Source of the DNA: Novosphingobium beihaiense | Lineage (GTDB): Bacteria > Pseudomonadota > Alphaproteobacteria > Sphingomonadales > Sphingomonadaceae | Length of the DNA: 54,198 nucleotides | Reading direction: 5' to 3' | NCBI RefSeq assembly: GCF_022832375.1 | Contig: NZ_JALHLG010000028.1 | Span: 1-54,198, forward strand | In this document: positions 31,750 through 38,954 of the stretch, in pieces | Layout of the letters: each line of letters starts with the position of its first letter | Position numbering within the stretch: the first letter of the stretch is position 1 | Program-made: the position numbers and the translations under genes | Notes under the pieces: generated by a model | Database searches by the model: none | Told to the model about the DNA's origin: nothing | What the model saw: the letters and a program-made list of their open reading frames with translations, nothing else

Positions 31750-31778
31750 TTGACCGCAGCCGAATCCCTTTCTAAAGG
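31750..31778 (+). promoter_or_regulatory. Promoter of the tRNA-Arg array
   Basis: TTGACC (31750-31755) is followed after 17 bases by TAAAGG (31773-31778), a good sigma-70-type pair ending 12 bases before the first tRNA. The spacers between later copies show no similar pair, so the four tRNAs are probably one transcript. Confidence 0.6.
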
Positions 31779-31790
31779 CGCACCTCCAAC

Positions 31791-31867
31791 GCGCCCGTAG
31801 CTCAGCTGGATAGAGCATCAGTCTACGAATCTGTGTGTCGGACGTTCGAATCGTTCCGGGCGCGCCA
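31791..31867 (+). tRNA. tRNA-Arg(ACG), copy 1, degenerate anticodon stem
   Basis: 77 bases with encoded CCA. Acceptor GCGCCCG/CGGGCGC, D arm GCTC/GAGC, loop CTACGAA (anticodon ACG) and T loop TTCGAAT are normal. Compared with the other three copies it has T at 31822, 31834 and 31836, which turns both end pairs of the anticodon stem (27-43 and 31-39) into U-U mismatches and alters the variable loop. It may be unstable or non-functional. Confidence 0.8.
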
Positions 31868-31916
31868 TATCGTCCAATCAGCCTTTCGAGGCTGTGGAAG
31901 ATGGAGATAGCCATGC

Positions 31917-31993
31917 GCGCCCGTAGCTCAGCGGGATAGAGCATCAGACTACGAATCTGAGGGTCGGACGTTCGAATCGTTCCGGGCGCGCCA
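31917..31993 (+). tRNA. tRNA-Arg(ACG), copy 2
   Basis: 77 bases with CCA. Anticodon stem TCAGA/TCTGA around CTACGAA is fully paired and the T stem GGACG/CGTTC pairs with one G-U. The D loop reads AGCGGGATA. Identical to copy 4. With A34 deaminated to inosine it reads CGU, CGC and CGA. Confidence 0.97.
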
Positions 31994-32042
31994 TATCTTC
32001 CAATCAGCCTTTCGAGGCTGTGGAAGATGGAGATAGCCATGC

Positions 32043-32119
32043 GCGCCCGTAGCTCAGCTGGATAGAGCATCAGACTACGAATCTGAGGGTCGGACGTTCG
32101 AATCGGTCCGGGCGCGCCA
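32043..32119 (+). tRNA. tRNA-Arg(ACG), copy 3
   Basis: 77 bases with CCA and a perfect anticodon stem. It differs from copies 2 and 4 by T in the D loop (AGCTGGATA, as in copy 1) and by G at 32106, which gives an A-G mismatch in the middle of the T stem. Probably still foldable. Confidence 0.93.
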
Positions 32120-32168
32120 TATCGTCAAATCAGCCTTTCGAGGCTGTGGAAGATGGAGATAGCCATGC

Positions 32169-32245
32169 GCGCCCGTAGCTCAGCGGGATAGAGCATCAGA
32201 CTACGAATCTGAGGGTCGGACGTTCGAATCGTTCCGGGCGCGCCA
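32169..32245 (+). tRNA. tRNA-Arg(ACG), copy 4
   Basis: 77 bases with CCA, identical to copy 2. It is the last of the array. No clear terminator follows; only small hairpins at 32295-32310 and 32326-32342 lie before the convergent HxlR gene. Confidence 0.97.
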
Positions 32246-32342
32246 CATTTCTCCAGTTTCCTCCTCACACTGCGATTCGATTGCCGAAACCGCACTTACC
32301 GCATGGTAAGGAAAGGTTCGACCGCAGGCGGGTGGTCCGCCT

Positions 32343-32711
32343 TCATTTCGTATGCGAGAGCGTTGCGCCGTGCGTCCGCATCCATGCCGCCAGCGAATCG
32401 AGCGTCGGCTGTAGTGTCCGGCCCAGATCGGTGATCGTGTATTCCACACGCGGAGGCATCTCCGGGTGAACGGTGCGCGTCACCAGTCCTTGTTCCTCGA
32501 ACAAACGCAGATGCCGCGTCAGTTCTTTTTGCGTGATCGGCGCAGCCGCCCGCTGCAACTCGCCAAACCGTACCGGCCGGCCCTCAACGATGAGCCTGTA
32601 GAGGATCGGTATCGCCCATTTACCCGAGATCAGATTGACGAACGCAACCATAGGGCAACCTTCGGCGGTGTCAGCGGGACGTTTTTTCGAAGAAATCGGA
32701 GGCATACCCAT
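32343..32711 (-). CDS. HxlR-family transcriptional regulator
   Basis: 122 residues, one winged helix. The family hallmark is the N-terminal Cys in EGCPMVAFVNLISGKWAIPILYRL, followed by RFGELQRAAAPITQKELTRHLRLFEEQGLVTRTVHPEMPPRVEYTIT. Related regulators sense electrophiles or oxidants through that Cys. The ATG at 32711 (another at 32705) sits against one arm of the palindrome at 32711-32749; no Shine-Dalgarno is visible, so it may be leaderless. It is divergent from the SDR gene, which it probably represses. Confidence 0.88.
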   Translation of the reverse strand: MGMPPISSKKRPADTAEGCPMVAFVNLISGKWAIPILYRLIVEGRPVRFGELQRAAAPITQKELTRHLRLFEEQGLVTRTVHPEMPPRVEYTITDLGRTLQPTLDSLAAWMRTHGATLSHTK

Positions 32712-32749
32712 TAGTATCAAAAAGGTGCCTACTATACAAATGATACTAA
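32711..32749. promoter_or_regulatory. Operator between HxlR regulator and SDR
   Basis: TTAGTATCA (32711-32719) and TGATACTAA (32741-32749) are perfect 9-bp inverted arms with a centre holding ACTATAC. One arm touches the regulator start codon; the other is 40 bases before the SDR start. This fits autorepression plus control of the SDR by HxlR. Confidence 0.65.
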
Positions 32750-32788
32750 AGTGCCGATGTCCGCCTCCTCACCAAATGGAGACAAGAC

Positions 32789-33538
32789 GTGGCACGATTG
32801 GCGGGCAAGTATGCCCTTATCACCGGGGGCACCAGCGGCATCGGGTTGGAGACGGCGCGGCAGTTCATTGCGGAAGGAGCGCACGTGGCCATTACCGGCC
32901 GTTCGCCCGAGGGATTGGATAGGACCAAACGCGAGCTGGGCGATGCAGTATTGACGATACAAAGCGCTGCGGGTGACATCGACGGTCAACAGGCGCTGGC
33001 CGGCCAGTTGCGTGACACATGGCCGAAGCTCGATATTCTTTACGCCAATGCCGGCGATGTGACGCACAGTCCCTTGACCGAATGGGACGAAGCCAGTTTC
33101 GACGCACTTATGGCGACAAACCTGAAGGGGCCGTTCTTCCTGATCCGCGCACTGCTGCCACTGCTCGCCAACCCGGCCTCGATCATCCTCTGCGGCTCGG
33201 TTTCCGCGCATATCGGCCTGCCGCAATCGAGCGCCTATGCCGCAAGCAAAGCCGGGTTATTGTCGTTGGCACGTACCTTGTCGGGCGAACTCAAGGATCG
33301 TGGAATCCGGGTGAATGGCCTCAGCCCCGGTCCGACCGAAACGCCGGCTCTTAACAAGCTCGGGCTGGAACCGCAGGCCGAAGCTGCACTGCGCGAAGAC
33401 ATTCGCGCGCTGGTGCCCATAGGCCGCATGGGCAAGCCGATCGAACTCGCCAAGGCAGCAGTATTCCTGGCCTCGGAGGAATCTTCCTTTGTCGTGGGCA
33501 CCGAGCTGATGGTCGATGGCGGCGTAGCCAACCTATAG
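32789..33538 (+). CDS. SDR-family oxidoreductase
   Basis: Classical short-chain dehydrogenase of 249 residues. The cofactor motif TGGTSGIG is at 12-19, NAG at 87-89, and the catalytic residues are S137, Y150 and K154 (AYAASKAG). PGPTETPALNKLG closes the cofactor site, and the C-terminus GTELMVDGGVANL is standard. It starts at GTG with GGAGAC upstream. Paired with a redox- or electrophile-type regulator, it may detoxify a reactive carbonyl or quinone; substrate unknown. Confidence 0.9.
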   Translation: MARLAGKYALITGGTSGIGLETARQFIAEGAHVAITGRSPEGLDRTKRELGDAVLTIQSAAGDIDGQQALAGQLRDTWPKLDILYANAGDVTHSPLTEWDEASFDALMATNLKGPFFLIRALLPLLANPASIILCGSVSAHIGLPQSSAYAASKAGLLSLARTLSGELKDRGIRVNGLSPGPTETPALNKLGLEPQAEAALREDIRALVPIGRMGKPIELAKAAVFLASEESSFVVGTELMVDGGVANL

Positions 33539-33553
33539 GAACAAGAGAACCTG

Positions 33554-33577
33554 CGGGCCGCTTCTTTCCGCGGCCCG
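33554..33577. terminator. Hairpin between convergent SDR and ClC genes
   Basis: CGGGCCGC (33554-33561) pairs with GCGGCCCG (33570-33577) around TTCTTTCC. It is the only structure in the 40-base gap and probably separates both transcripts, although no long T-run is present on either strand. Confidence 0.45.
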
Positions 33578-33578
33578 T

Positions 33579-34931
33579 TCAGGCTTGCTTGGCGCGCGGT
33601 TCCGCGTGCAGGCCAAAGCCATGGGAAAGGCCGTGGTAGAGCTTTTCGCGGCAGACCAGCTTGCTGGCGGCATCGGCAATGATGGCCGTGGCAAACAGGG
33701 GCAGGATCATGCCCCGGCTGGCCGTCGTTTCCATGAGAATGATCACGGCTGTGAGCGGTGCGCGCACTACGCCGACGAAGTAGCCGGTCATGCCCAGCAG
33801 GATCACTGCGGACATAGGATCGTCAGGGAAGCAGTAAGTCAGCAATTGCCCGACACCGGCGCCCACCGAGAGCGACGGTGCGAAAATGCCGCCAGGCGCG
33901 CCGGAGACGGCGGTCGCGGCCGTGACCAGCAGCTTGGCCGGGCCGAACCAGGCGGGGGCGCTCTGGTTGCCTTCCACCATCTGCTGGGTCACTTCGTAGC
34001 CGGTGCCCCAGGTCATGCCTCCTGTGAGGACGCCGGCCACTGCGACGATGATGCCGCAGCCCAGGGCCAGGAGTACAGGGTGCTTGCGGAAGTAGACGAA
34101 CCAGCCGTGCCCGCTGCGAGCGAAAGCGAGCAGGGTGCGTGAGAACAACCCGCCGAGCACGCCGCCGAACACGCCTGCCACCGGCGCGACGATCACGACC
34201 GAACTGACGCTGAGCGTATCGTGCATGACGCCGAAGTAGATATAGTCGCCGGAAAGGCCGAGGCTGACGAGGCCGGAGATGACGACGGCGCCCATCACCA
34301 GCACGGCAACGCGTTGTTCGAAAGCCGCAGCCAGTTCCTCGATGGCAAAGGCGACACCGGCAAGCGGCGTGTTGAAGGCGGCCGCTACACCGGCCGCGCC
34401 GCCCGCGATCAGCACGCCTGCCGTCATGGGCACCCGGAACAGGCGGTGGCACACGATCATGATCGCTGCGGCCACCTGCACTGTGGGGCCTTCGCGGCCT
34501 ACCGAACCGCCCACCAGAAGCATGGCGACGGTCAAAAACAGCTTGGCGACCGCCGTCGGCAGCGAGAGCAGCTTTGTATAGGCGAGATCGAGATCCTTGC
34601 CCGCGGCCATCACCTGCGGAATACCGGAGCCGCGCGCATCGGGCGTCCAGCGGTTGGTGATCCAGACCACGGCAACGAACACGGCCGGGGTCAGCAGTAG
34701 CGGCACGAAGCGGTTCTGCGACTGGAACTCGTTGAAGATTTCCTGCGCCTTGTCGCCCATCCAGGCAAAAACGATAGCAATGAGGCCAAGGGTGATGGCG
34801 CCAATGGCTGTGGCGGCACGGCGCCGGGCCAGATCCATGGATGTGTCGAAGCCGGGGACGGCTTGGAAAAAGGCTCGGATTCTCTCCCTGGAGGTCAAGA
34901 CGGGTTCGCTCGCTGATTCGGGGTATGGCAT
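33579..34931 (-). CDS. ClC-family chloride channel/transporter
   Basis: 450 residues, about 10-18 membrane helices. Anion-pathway motifs: GSGIP (101-105, S102), GREGP (external gating E147), GGIFAPSLSVGA, and a late Tyr in KLYHGL. The IEEL segment (E198/E199) matches the internal proton glutamate of E. coli ClC, so it is probably a Cl-/H+ antiporter rather than a channel. It has no CBS domains. The start codon adjoins a hairpin (TGCACG/CGTGCA, 34931-34946) and no Shine-Dalgarno is obvious. Confidence 0.92.
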   Translation of the reverse strand: MPYPESASEPVLTSRERIRAFFQAVPGFDTSMDLARRRAATAIGAITLGLIAIVFAWMGDKAQEIFNEFQSQNRFVPLLLTPAVFVAVVWITNRWTPDARGSGIPQVMAAGKDLDLAYTKLLSLPTAVAKLFLTVAMLLVGGSVGREGPTVQVAAAIMIVCHRLFRVPMTAGVLIAGGAAGVAAAFNTPLAGVAFAIEELAAAFEQRVAVLVMGAVVISGLVSLGLSGDYIYFGVMHDTLSVSSVVIVAPVAGVFGGVLGGLFSRTLLAFARSGHGWFVYFRKHPVLLALGCGIIVAVAGVLTGGMTWGTGYEVTQQMVEGNQSAPAWFGPAKLLVTAATAVSGAPGGIFAPSLSVGAGVGQLLTYCFPDDPMSAVILLGMTGYFVGVVRAPLTAVIILMETTASRGMILPLFATAIIADAASKLVCREKLYHGLSHGFGLHAEPRAKQA

Positions 34932-34946
34932 GCACGGAAACGTGCA
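34931..34946 (-). promoter_or_regulatory. Hairpin at the ClC start codon
   Basis: TGCACG and CGTGCA form a 6-bp stem with a 4-base loop; the 3' end of the stem runs into the ATG on the minus strand. It could hinder initiation or mark the real start being elsewhere. Confidence 0.35.
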
Positions 34947-35052
34947 ACGGGGTTCGGCGCCCTATTGCGTCAACCCTGCGCCGAAGAGCAAGGCTTTTCC
35001 CCGAAAAATATGAATGCCCCTCTTGCGGACGAGCAAACCGGGCTGGCGAACG

Positions 35053-35090
35053 AAAAAAGGGCTGGAACGGCAGATACCGCTCCAGCCCTT
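35053..35090 (-). terminator. Rho-independent terminator of the two-repeat periplasmic protein
   Basis: AAGGGCTGGA (35057-35066) and TCCAGCCCTT (35081-35090) pair perfectly, extended inward by three more pairs after one mismatch. On the minus strand the stem runs into TTTTTT. It is about 30 bases past the stop of the gene at 35122. Confidence 0.85.
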
Positions 35091-35121
35091 GAAATTGGCC
35101 ATCAGGGAAAAAGGAGGACGA

Positions 35122-35706
35122 TTATTCGCCGCTCGTGCCTTCTTCCGCGGCCGCAGCCTCGTCCGAAGCCGGGGTGGCGGTATCGCTGGGGGCAGGCTGG
35201 GTCTGTTCGGCGAAAGCGGTGGCGGTCATGCCGAGCGTCAGCGAGCCATTGACCAGACCGAGGTAGGACTTCTTGAGGATCACCGATGCACCATCGCTGA
35301 GCTGCACGGTCACGTCATCGCCTTCGATCTTGGAAATCGTGCCGAGCACGACGCCGTCGCTGCTCTTGATCGGAGCGTCGACGACCATGGCGGCGTCCTT
35401 GGCTTCACTGGTCTTGGCCTTCGCGCCGTTGACGGCCGCTTCGAGCTGAACCTTGGTCATGCCGATGGTCAGGCCTTTTTCGCGCATGGCAAAGGCGCTG
35501 GTGGGCAGGCCTGCGCGGACCGTGCCGGTGTTCACTGTAACCGCGCCGTTCTGCACGGTTTCAACGGTGCCAACTTCATTTCCTTCGGGGCCGTAGACCT
35601 TGGCTCCCACCGTCGGGGCGACGGCTGCCGCTGCGTCCTGTGCCGATGCGGCGGCAGGGGCAAGGCTCGCAGCTGCAATCGCGGCGGCGATGAGGGATGT
35701 TTTCAT
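35122..35706 (-). CDS. Exported protein with two internal repeats, unknown
   Basis: 194 residues. Signal peptide about 1-23 (ending ASAQ/D). Two repeats of about 60 residues follow: one begins GAKVYGPEGNEVGTVETV and ends LTIGMTKVQLEAAV; the other begins DAPIKSSDGVVLGTISKI and ends LTLGMTATAFAEQ. They look like small beta-barrels of the PRC type. The tail is acidic, Ala/Thr/Pro-rich. Likely periplasmic. Its own terminator follows. Function not recognisable. Confidence 0.75.
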   Translation of the reverse strand: MKTSLIAAAIAAASLAPAAASAQDAAAAVAPTVGAKVYGPEGNEVGTVETVQNGAVTVNTGTVRAGLPTSAFAMREKGLTIGMTKVQLEAAVNGAKAKTSEAKDAAMVVDAPIKSSDGVVLGTISKIEGDDVTVQLSDGASVILKKSYLGLVNGSLTLGMTATAFAEQTQPAPSDTATPASDEAAAAEEGTSGE

Positions 35707-35986
35707 GTCGTACTCCTCTTCGGTGCGGGACCTGGGCGCGGTCCCGGAACATGCCCCCCGGTCATGCGGGAGGTCTCGAAAGGTGGTCCGGAACGCGATG
35801 TCCGGACGGCGACCCGGCCCGGCGGACCGAGATGCGTTCGCAGGCGTGAGGCACGCGCCAATGGGCGAACAGCGTTGGTGCGACGATTACGCGCCTGTAA
35901 CCGAATGGCTGCTGAACGGAGCCAGATCAACGGTGAATTGACAGTTTTCCGCGCCGATTCGCTAAAATTTGTGCAATGCGGCGTAA

Positions 35987-36517
35987 TTATCCAAGATTGA
36001 TGCGCTTGTAGCTCTCATCATCGGGATAGCGGCCGCCCGGATCGGTCTTGATCCCGAGCATGCCCTGCGACCAGTCCGCCGAGTCCGGATATTGCCGGAA
36101 CCAGTCGGTGACGACGAGGCGCCGGGCAATGCGCCATTCATCCCCGCGCATCTCGAAACGGTCGAGATAGCGCCCGGCGCCGATAACATCCGATTTCCTG
36201 CCATCGGGAAGGTTTATGCGGTGGATGCCATGGAAATAGCTCTCCACGTCCGCTTCGCTGCCATGCAGCGAGATCAGCACGTTGCCGATCAGGTGCATGG
36301 TCTGATCCATTGATCCCATGATCGGAAAGGACCAGACGATGAATTCCTCGGTATTGCCGGTAAAGCCCATGTGTTCGTCGATGCAGTCCGGCCAGTAGGC
36401 CGAGCGCACCATGTCGGCATCGAGCCGGTCTGCCCCGCGCGCGTAGCGGTAGAGGCATTCGCGGATGGCCTCGCGATTTGCGAGTTCCTCGACGATCCTG
36501 CTCACCTTGGTGGTCAT
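35987..36517 (-). CDS. NTF2-like/SnoaL-like protein
   Basis: 176 residues of the cone-shaped alpha+beta fold: a long N-terminal helix VEELANREAIRECLYRYARGADRLD, then YFHGIHRINLP and YLDRFEMRGDEWRIARRLVVTDWFRQYP. Members of this polyketide-cyclase-like group include dehydratases and dioxygenase beta subunits; here it stands alone, so it is probably a small enzyme acting on an aromatic or steroid-like compound, unassigned. It is divergent from the phospholipase D-like gene. Confidence 0.8.
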   Translation of the reverse strand: MTTKVSRIVEELANREAIRECLYRYARGADRLDADMVRSAYWPDCIDEHMGFTGNTEEFIVWSFPIMGSMDQTMHLIGNVLISLHGSEADVESYFHGIHRINLPDGRKSDVIGAGRYLDRFEMRGDEWRIARRLVVTDWFRQYPDSADWSQGMLGIKTDPGGRYPDDESYKRINLG

Positions 36518-36564
36518 GGGGCTCTCCCTTCCCGTGTTATCGCGTCAGCACAGGCTCGGGGATG

Positions 36565-36609
36565 CAGGCAGGTCCTGCAACTGCCTGGACAAGGCTCCGC
36601 AGTTGCAGG
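36565..36609. promoter_or_regulatory. Overlapping alternative hairpins in a divergent promoter region
   Basis: CAGGCAG (36565-36571) can pair with CTGCCTG (36581-36587), while CCTGCAACTGC (36574-36584) can pair with GCAGTTGCAGG (36599-36609). The two stems share bases 36581-36584, so only one can form. They lie between the NTF2-like gene and the phospholipase D-like gene. Confidence 0.4.
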
Positions 36610-36706
36610 CAAATGACCGTGCATCGCGATATGAAAGCCGGGAGAGGGAACAACCGGCAGTATCGGGGCTTGATCCTGCGAAGTGACTGATCCAGCAAGG
36701 CAAACG

Positions 36707-38242
36707 ATGGATAACGAGCAAAGCGAGGGAGCCGGGCGCGGGAACGAGGCCCCGGAGCCGGTCTGGCGCTATGCCATGGCCCGGCGCGCTTATCTGGCCA
36801 TCGACGCAGCCGAATATTTCGGCATTATCCGTGAAGCGATGGAAATGGCGCAGCAGCGCATTTTCCTGATCGGATGGGATTTCGATTCGCGAATACTGCT
36901 GCCCTATGGCCGCCGCTGGTGGCAGCGTGGCCGCAAGCGGCGTTTTCCCGCCCGCCTTGGCTCTTACATCCTGTGGCTGGTGAAGCGGAACCGGGCTCTG
37001 GAAGTGCTGCTGCTCAAGTGGAACTTCGCCATGGTGAAATACCTGTTCCGGGGCACCATGCTGTTCGATCTGGTGCGCTGGGCCGTGCGCAGGCAGATCG
37101 ATTTCAAGTTCGATTCCGCCCACCCGGTGGGATGCAGCCACCACCAGAAGATCGTGGTGATCGATGATGTGTTTGCTGCTTGCGGCGGCATCGACATGAC
37201 GTCCGAGCGCTGGGATACGCCCGAGCACCGTCCCCACGATCCGCGCCGCCGGCGCCCGACGGGTGGGCTCTATGGGCCCTGGCATGACGTGACGATGGTG
37301 ATGGACGGGGACGTTGCGATCGCATTGGGCCAGTTGGGGCGCGACCGCTGGCGGATCGCGGGCGGGCGGCGGGTGCAGCCCTGCGCCCCGCAGGATACCA
37401 GTCCCTGGCCGGAGGATCTCAGGCCCGAGTTCGAAAATGTCGAAATCGGGATCGCCCGCACCAGCGCCAAATATGCGGGCACACCGCAGATCTGCGAGAT
37501 CGAGCGCTTGTTTATCGAGCAGATCCGCCGCGCCCGGTGCTTCGCCTATATCGAGACGCAGTATTTCGCCTCGCGTGCGATTGCCGAAGCGATATGCGAG
37601 CGCCTGCTCGAAGCCGATCCGCCCGAATTCCTGGTGGTCACGCCGCTGACGGCGCATGGCTGGCTGGAGCAAGTCGCGATGGACACGGCTCGGGAGGAAT
37701 TGCTGGAAACGCTGCGCCATGCCGATCACGCGGGCCGTTTTCGCATCTATCACCCGGTCGCGACGGACGGCACGCCGATCTACGTTCACGCCAAGCTGAT
37801 GATCATCGATGATGAGATCTTGCGGGTCGGTTCCGCGAACATGAACAATCGCTCGATGGGGCTCGACAGCGAATGCGATGTCTTCATCGATACCGCGCGG
37901 CCTGCCAACGGCCATGCGGGGGCTGCCATCACGCGGCTGCGGCTGCGGCTGCTGGCCGAGCATTGCGGGGCAGGGACGGAGACCGTTCGCAGCCGGATCG
38001 AACGTCATGGTTCGATGGCGGCAATGATCGATTCTCTGGCCGGTTCGGGCAAACATCTTGCACCCTTGCCCTTGAAACATCTCTCGGAAGCTGAAAGAGC
38101 GCTCGGCTTGAGTGGCTTGCTCGATCCGGAACGCCCCGGCGAAATGTTCGAGCCGATCGAGAGGCGCGGGTTGTTTCGCCGGAAGGGGCAACTCATGCGT
38201 ATGCGCCTGATGGAAAGATTGAGAAGGAGAAGAAGGGGATGA
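36707..38242 (+). CDS. Phospholipase D-like protein
   Basis: 511 residues with two HKD catalytic motifs: H146-x-K148 in HHQKIVVIDD and H361-x-K363 in HAKLMIIDDEILRVGSANMNNRSMG. Each is followed by the Gly/Ser and Asn landmarks of the superfamily. The N-terminus AYLAIDAAEYFGIIREAMEMAQQRIFLIGWDFDSR is typical of bacterial PLD/transphosphatidylase enzymes acting on membrane phospholipids. There is no signal peptide or obvious membrane span. The ATG at 36707 is preferred to a GTG at 36683. Its stop overlaps the folE start (ATGA). Confidence 0.85.
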   Translation: MDNEQSEGAGRGNEAPEPVWRYAMARRAYLAIDAAEYFGIIREAMEMAQQRIFLIGWDFDSRILLPYGRRWWQRGRKRRFPARLGSYILWLVKRNRALEVLLLKWNFAMVKYLFRGTMLFDLVRWAVRRQIDFKFDSAHPVGCSHHQKIVVIDDVFAACGGIDMTSERWDTPEHRPHDPRRRRPTGGLYGPWHDVTMVMDGDVAIALGQLGRDRWRIAGGRRVQPCAPQDTSPWPEDLRPEFENVEIGIARTSAKYAGTPQICEIERLFIEQIRRARCFAYIETQYFASRAIAEAICERLLEADPPEFLVVTPLTAHGWLEQVAMDTAREELLETLRHADHAGRFRIYHPVATDGTPIYVHAKLMIIDDEILRVGSANMNNRSMGLDSECDVFIDTARPANGHAGAAITRLRLRLLAEHCGAGTETVRSRIERHGSMAAMIDSLAGSGKHLAPLPLKHLSEAERALGLSGLLDPERPGEMFEPIERRGLFRRKGQLMRMRLMERLRRRRRG

Positions 38243-38847
38243 GCAGCCTGGTTGGTCCTGACGAAGACAACCCGCTTGGCAAGCCGCCCGTTCCGGAAGA
38301 CGTGCAGGACGCGATCCGCACGCTGATCCGCTGGGCCGGTGACGATCCGGCCCGCGAAGGGCTGGTCGATACGCCCAAGCGCGTGGCACGGGCCTGGATG
38401 GAATACTGCCAGGGCTATCAGGAAGATCCGGCGATCCATCTTTCGCGTGTGTTCGAGGAAGTGGGCGGCTATGACGAAGTGGTCCTGCTCAAGGACATCC
38501 CCTTCCAGTCGCACTGCGAGCATCACATGGCGCCGATCATCGGCAAGGCCGCGATTGCCTATCTGCCGCGCGATCATGTGGTCGGCATTTCCAAGCTGGC
38601 GCGCGTGCTGCACGGCTATGCCCGCCGTCTGCAGATCCAGGAACGGCTGACGGCTGAAGTCGCCCAGTGCATCTGGGACAACCTCAAGCCGCACGGTGTG
38701 GCGGTGGTGATCGAAGCCAGCCATGCCTGCATGACCGCGCGAGGCGTGCGCACGCCGGGCGTGGGCATGACGACCAGCCGGATGATGGGCACGTTCCTGA
38801 AGGACGAACGCTCGCGCAAGGAAGTGCTCAGCCTGATGGGCTATTGA
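38239..38847 (+). CDS. folE: GTP cyclohydrolase I
   Basis: First step of tetrahydrofolate (and queuosine) biosynthesis, opening GTP to 7,8-dihydroneopterin triphosphate. The 202 residues contain the zinc ligands in SHCEHHMAP and SHACMTARG, plus GISKLARVLHGYARRLQIQERLT and a final MGTFLKDERSRKE-type end. It overlaps the PLD-like gene by four bases, so it depends on that transcript. Other folate genes are not nearby. Confidence 0.96.
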   Translation: MSSLVGPDEDNPLGKPPVPEDVQDAIRTLIRWAGDDPAREGLVDTPKRVARAWMEYCQGYQEDPAIHLSRVFEEVGGYDEVVLLKDIPFQSHCEHHMAPIIGKAAIAYLPRDHVVGISKLARVLHGYARRLQIQERLTAEVAQCIWDNLKPHGVAVVIEASHACMTARGVRTPGVGMTTSRMMGTFLKDERSRKEVLSLMGY

Positions 38848-38915
38848 ACGAGGATGTCTGGCGCGGGGCGCGCTGACTGAATTGTCCGGCGATATGCAGG
38901 CTTGATCCTGCCGCA

Positions 38916-38937
38916 GTCCGGCGCGAGATAGCCGGAC
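38916..38937 (+). other. Hairpin downstream of folE
   Basis: GTCCGGC (38916-38922) pairs with GCCGGAC (38931-38937) around an 8-base loop, and another TGTCCGGC lies at 38884. No T-run follows. It ends 17 bases before the next start codon. Confidence 0.35.
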
Positions 38938-38954
38938 GAATCGGATAGCGTGCA

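Larger units (their letters stand above)
31791..32245 (+). repeat. 126-bp tandem repeat carrying four tRNA-Arg genes
   Basis: Four tRNA copies start at 31791, 31917, 32043 and 32169, an exact 126-base period: 77 bases of tRNA plus 49 bases of spacer. The three spacers differ by one or two bases and each contains the hairpin CAGCC-TTTCGA-GGCTG; in the middle spacer an outer TCTTCCA/TGGAAGA stem is also perfect. The near identity points to recent unequal amplification of one gene. Confidence 0.95.

Noticed and set aside
31567..32070. Minus-strand 167-residue open frame with a repeated MLYPAELRAR segment
   Set aside because: It is the antisense of the tRNA-Arg tandem array; the repeated peptide simply mirrors the 126-bp DNA repeat. 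Such frames are well-known false annotations opposite tRNA genes.
31791..32245. Tandem repeat as a CRISPR array
   Set aside because: The repeating unit is a complete tRNA with near-identical spacers, the opposite of CRISPR spacer diversity.
32201..32449. Minus-strand frame ending RARNDSNVRPSDS
   Set aside because: Its C-terminus is also the antisense of tRNA copy 4, and its body overlaps the HxlR gene in another frame.
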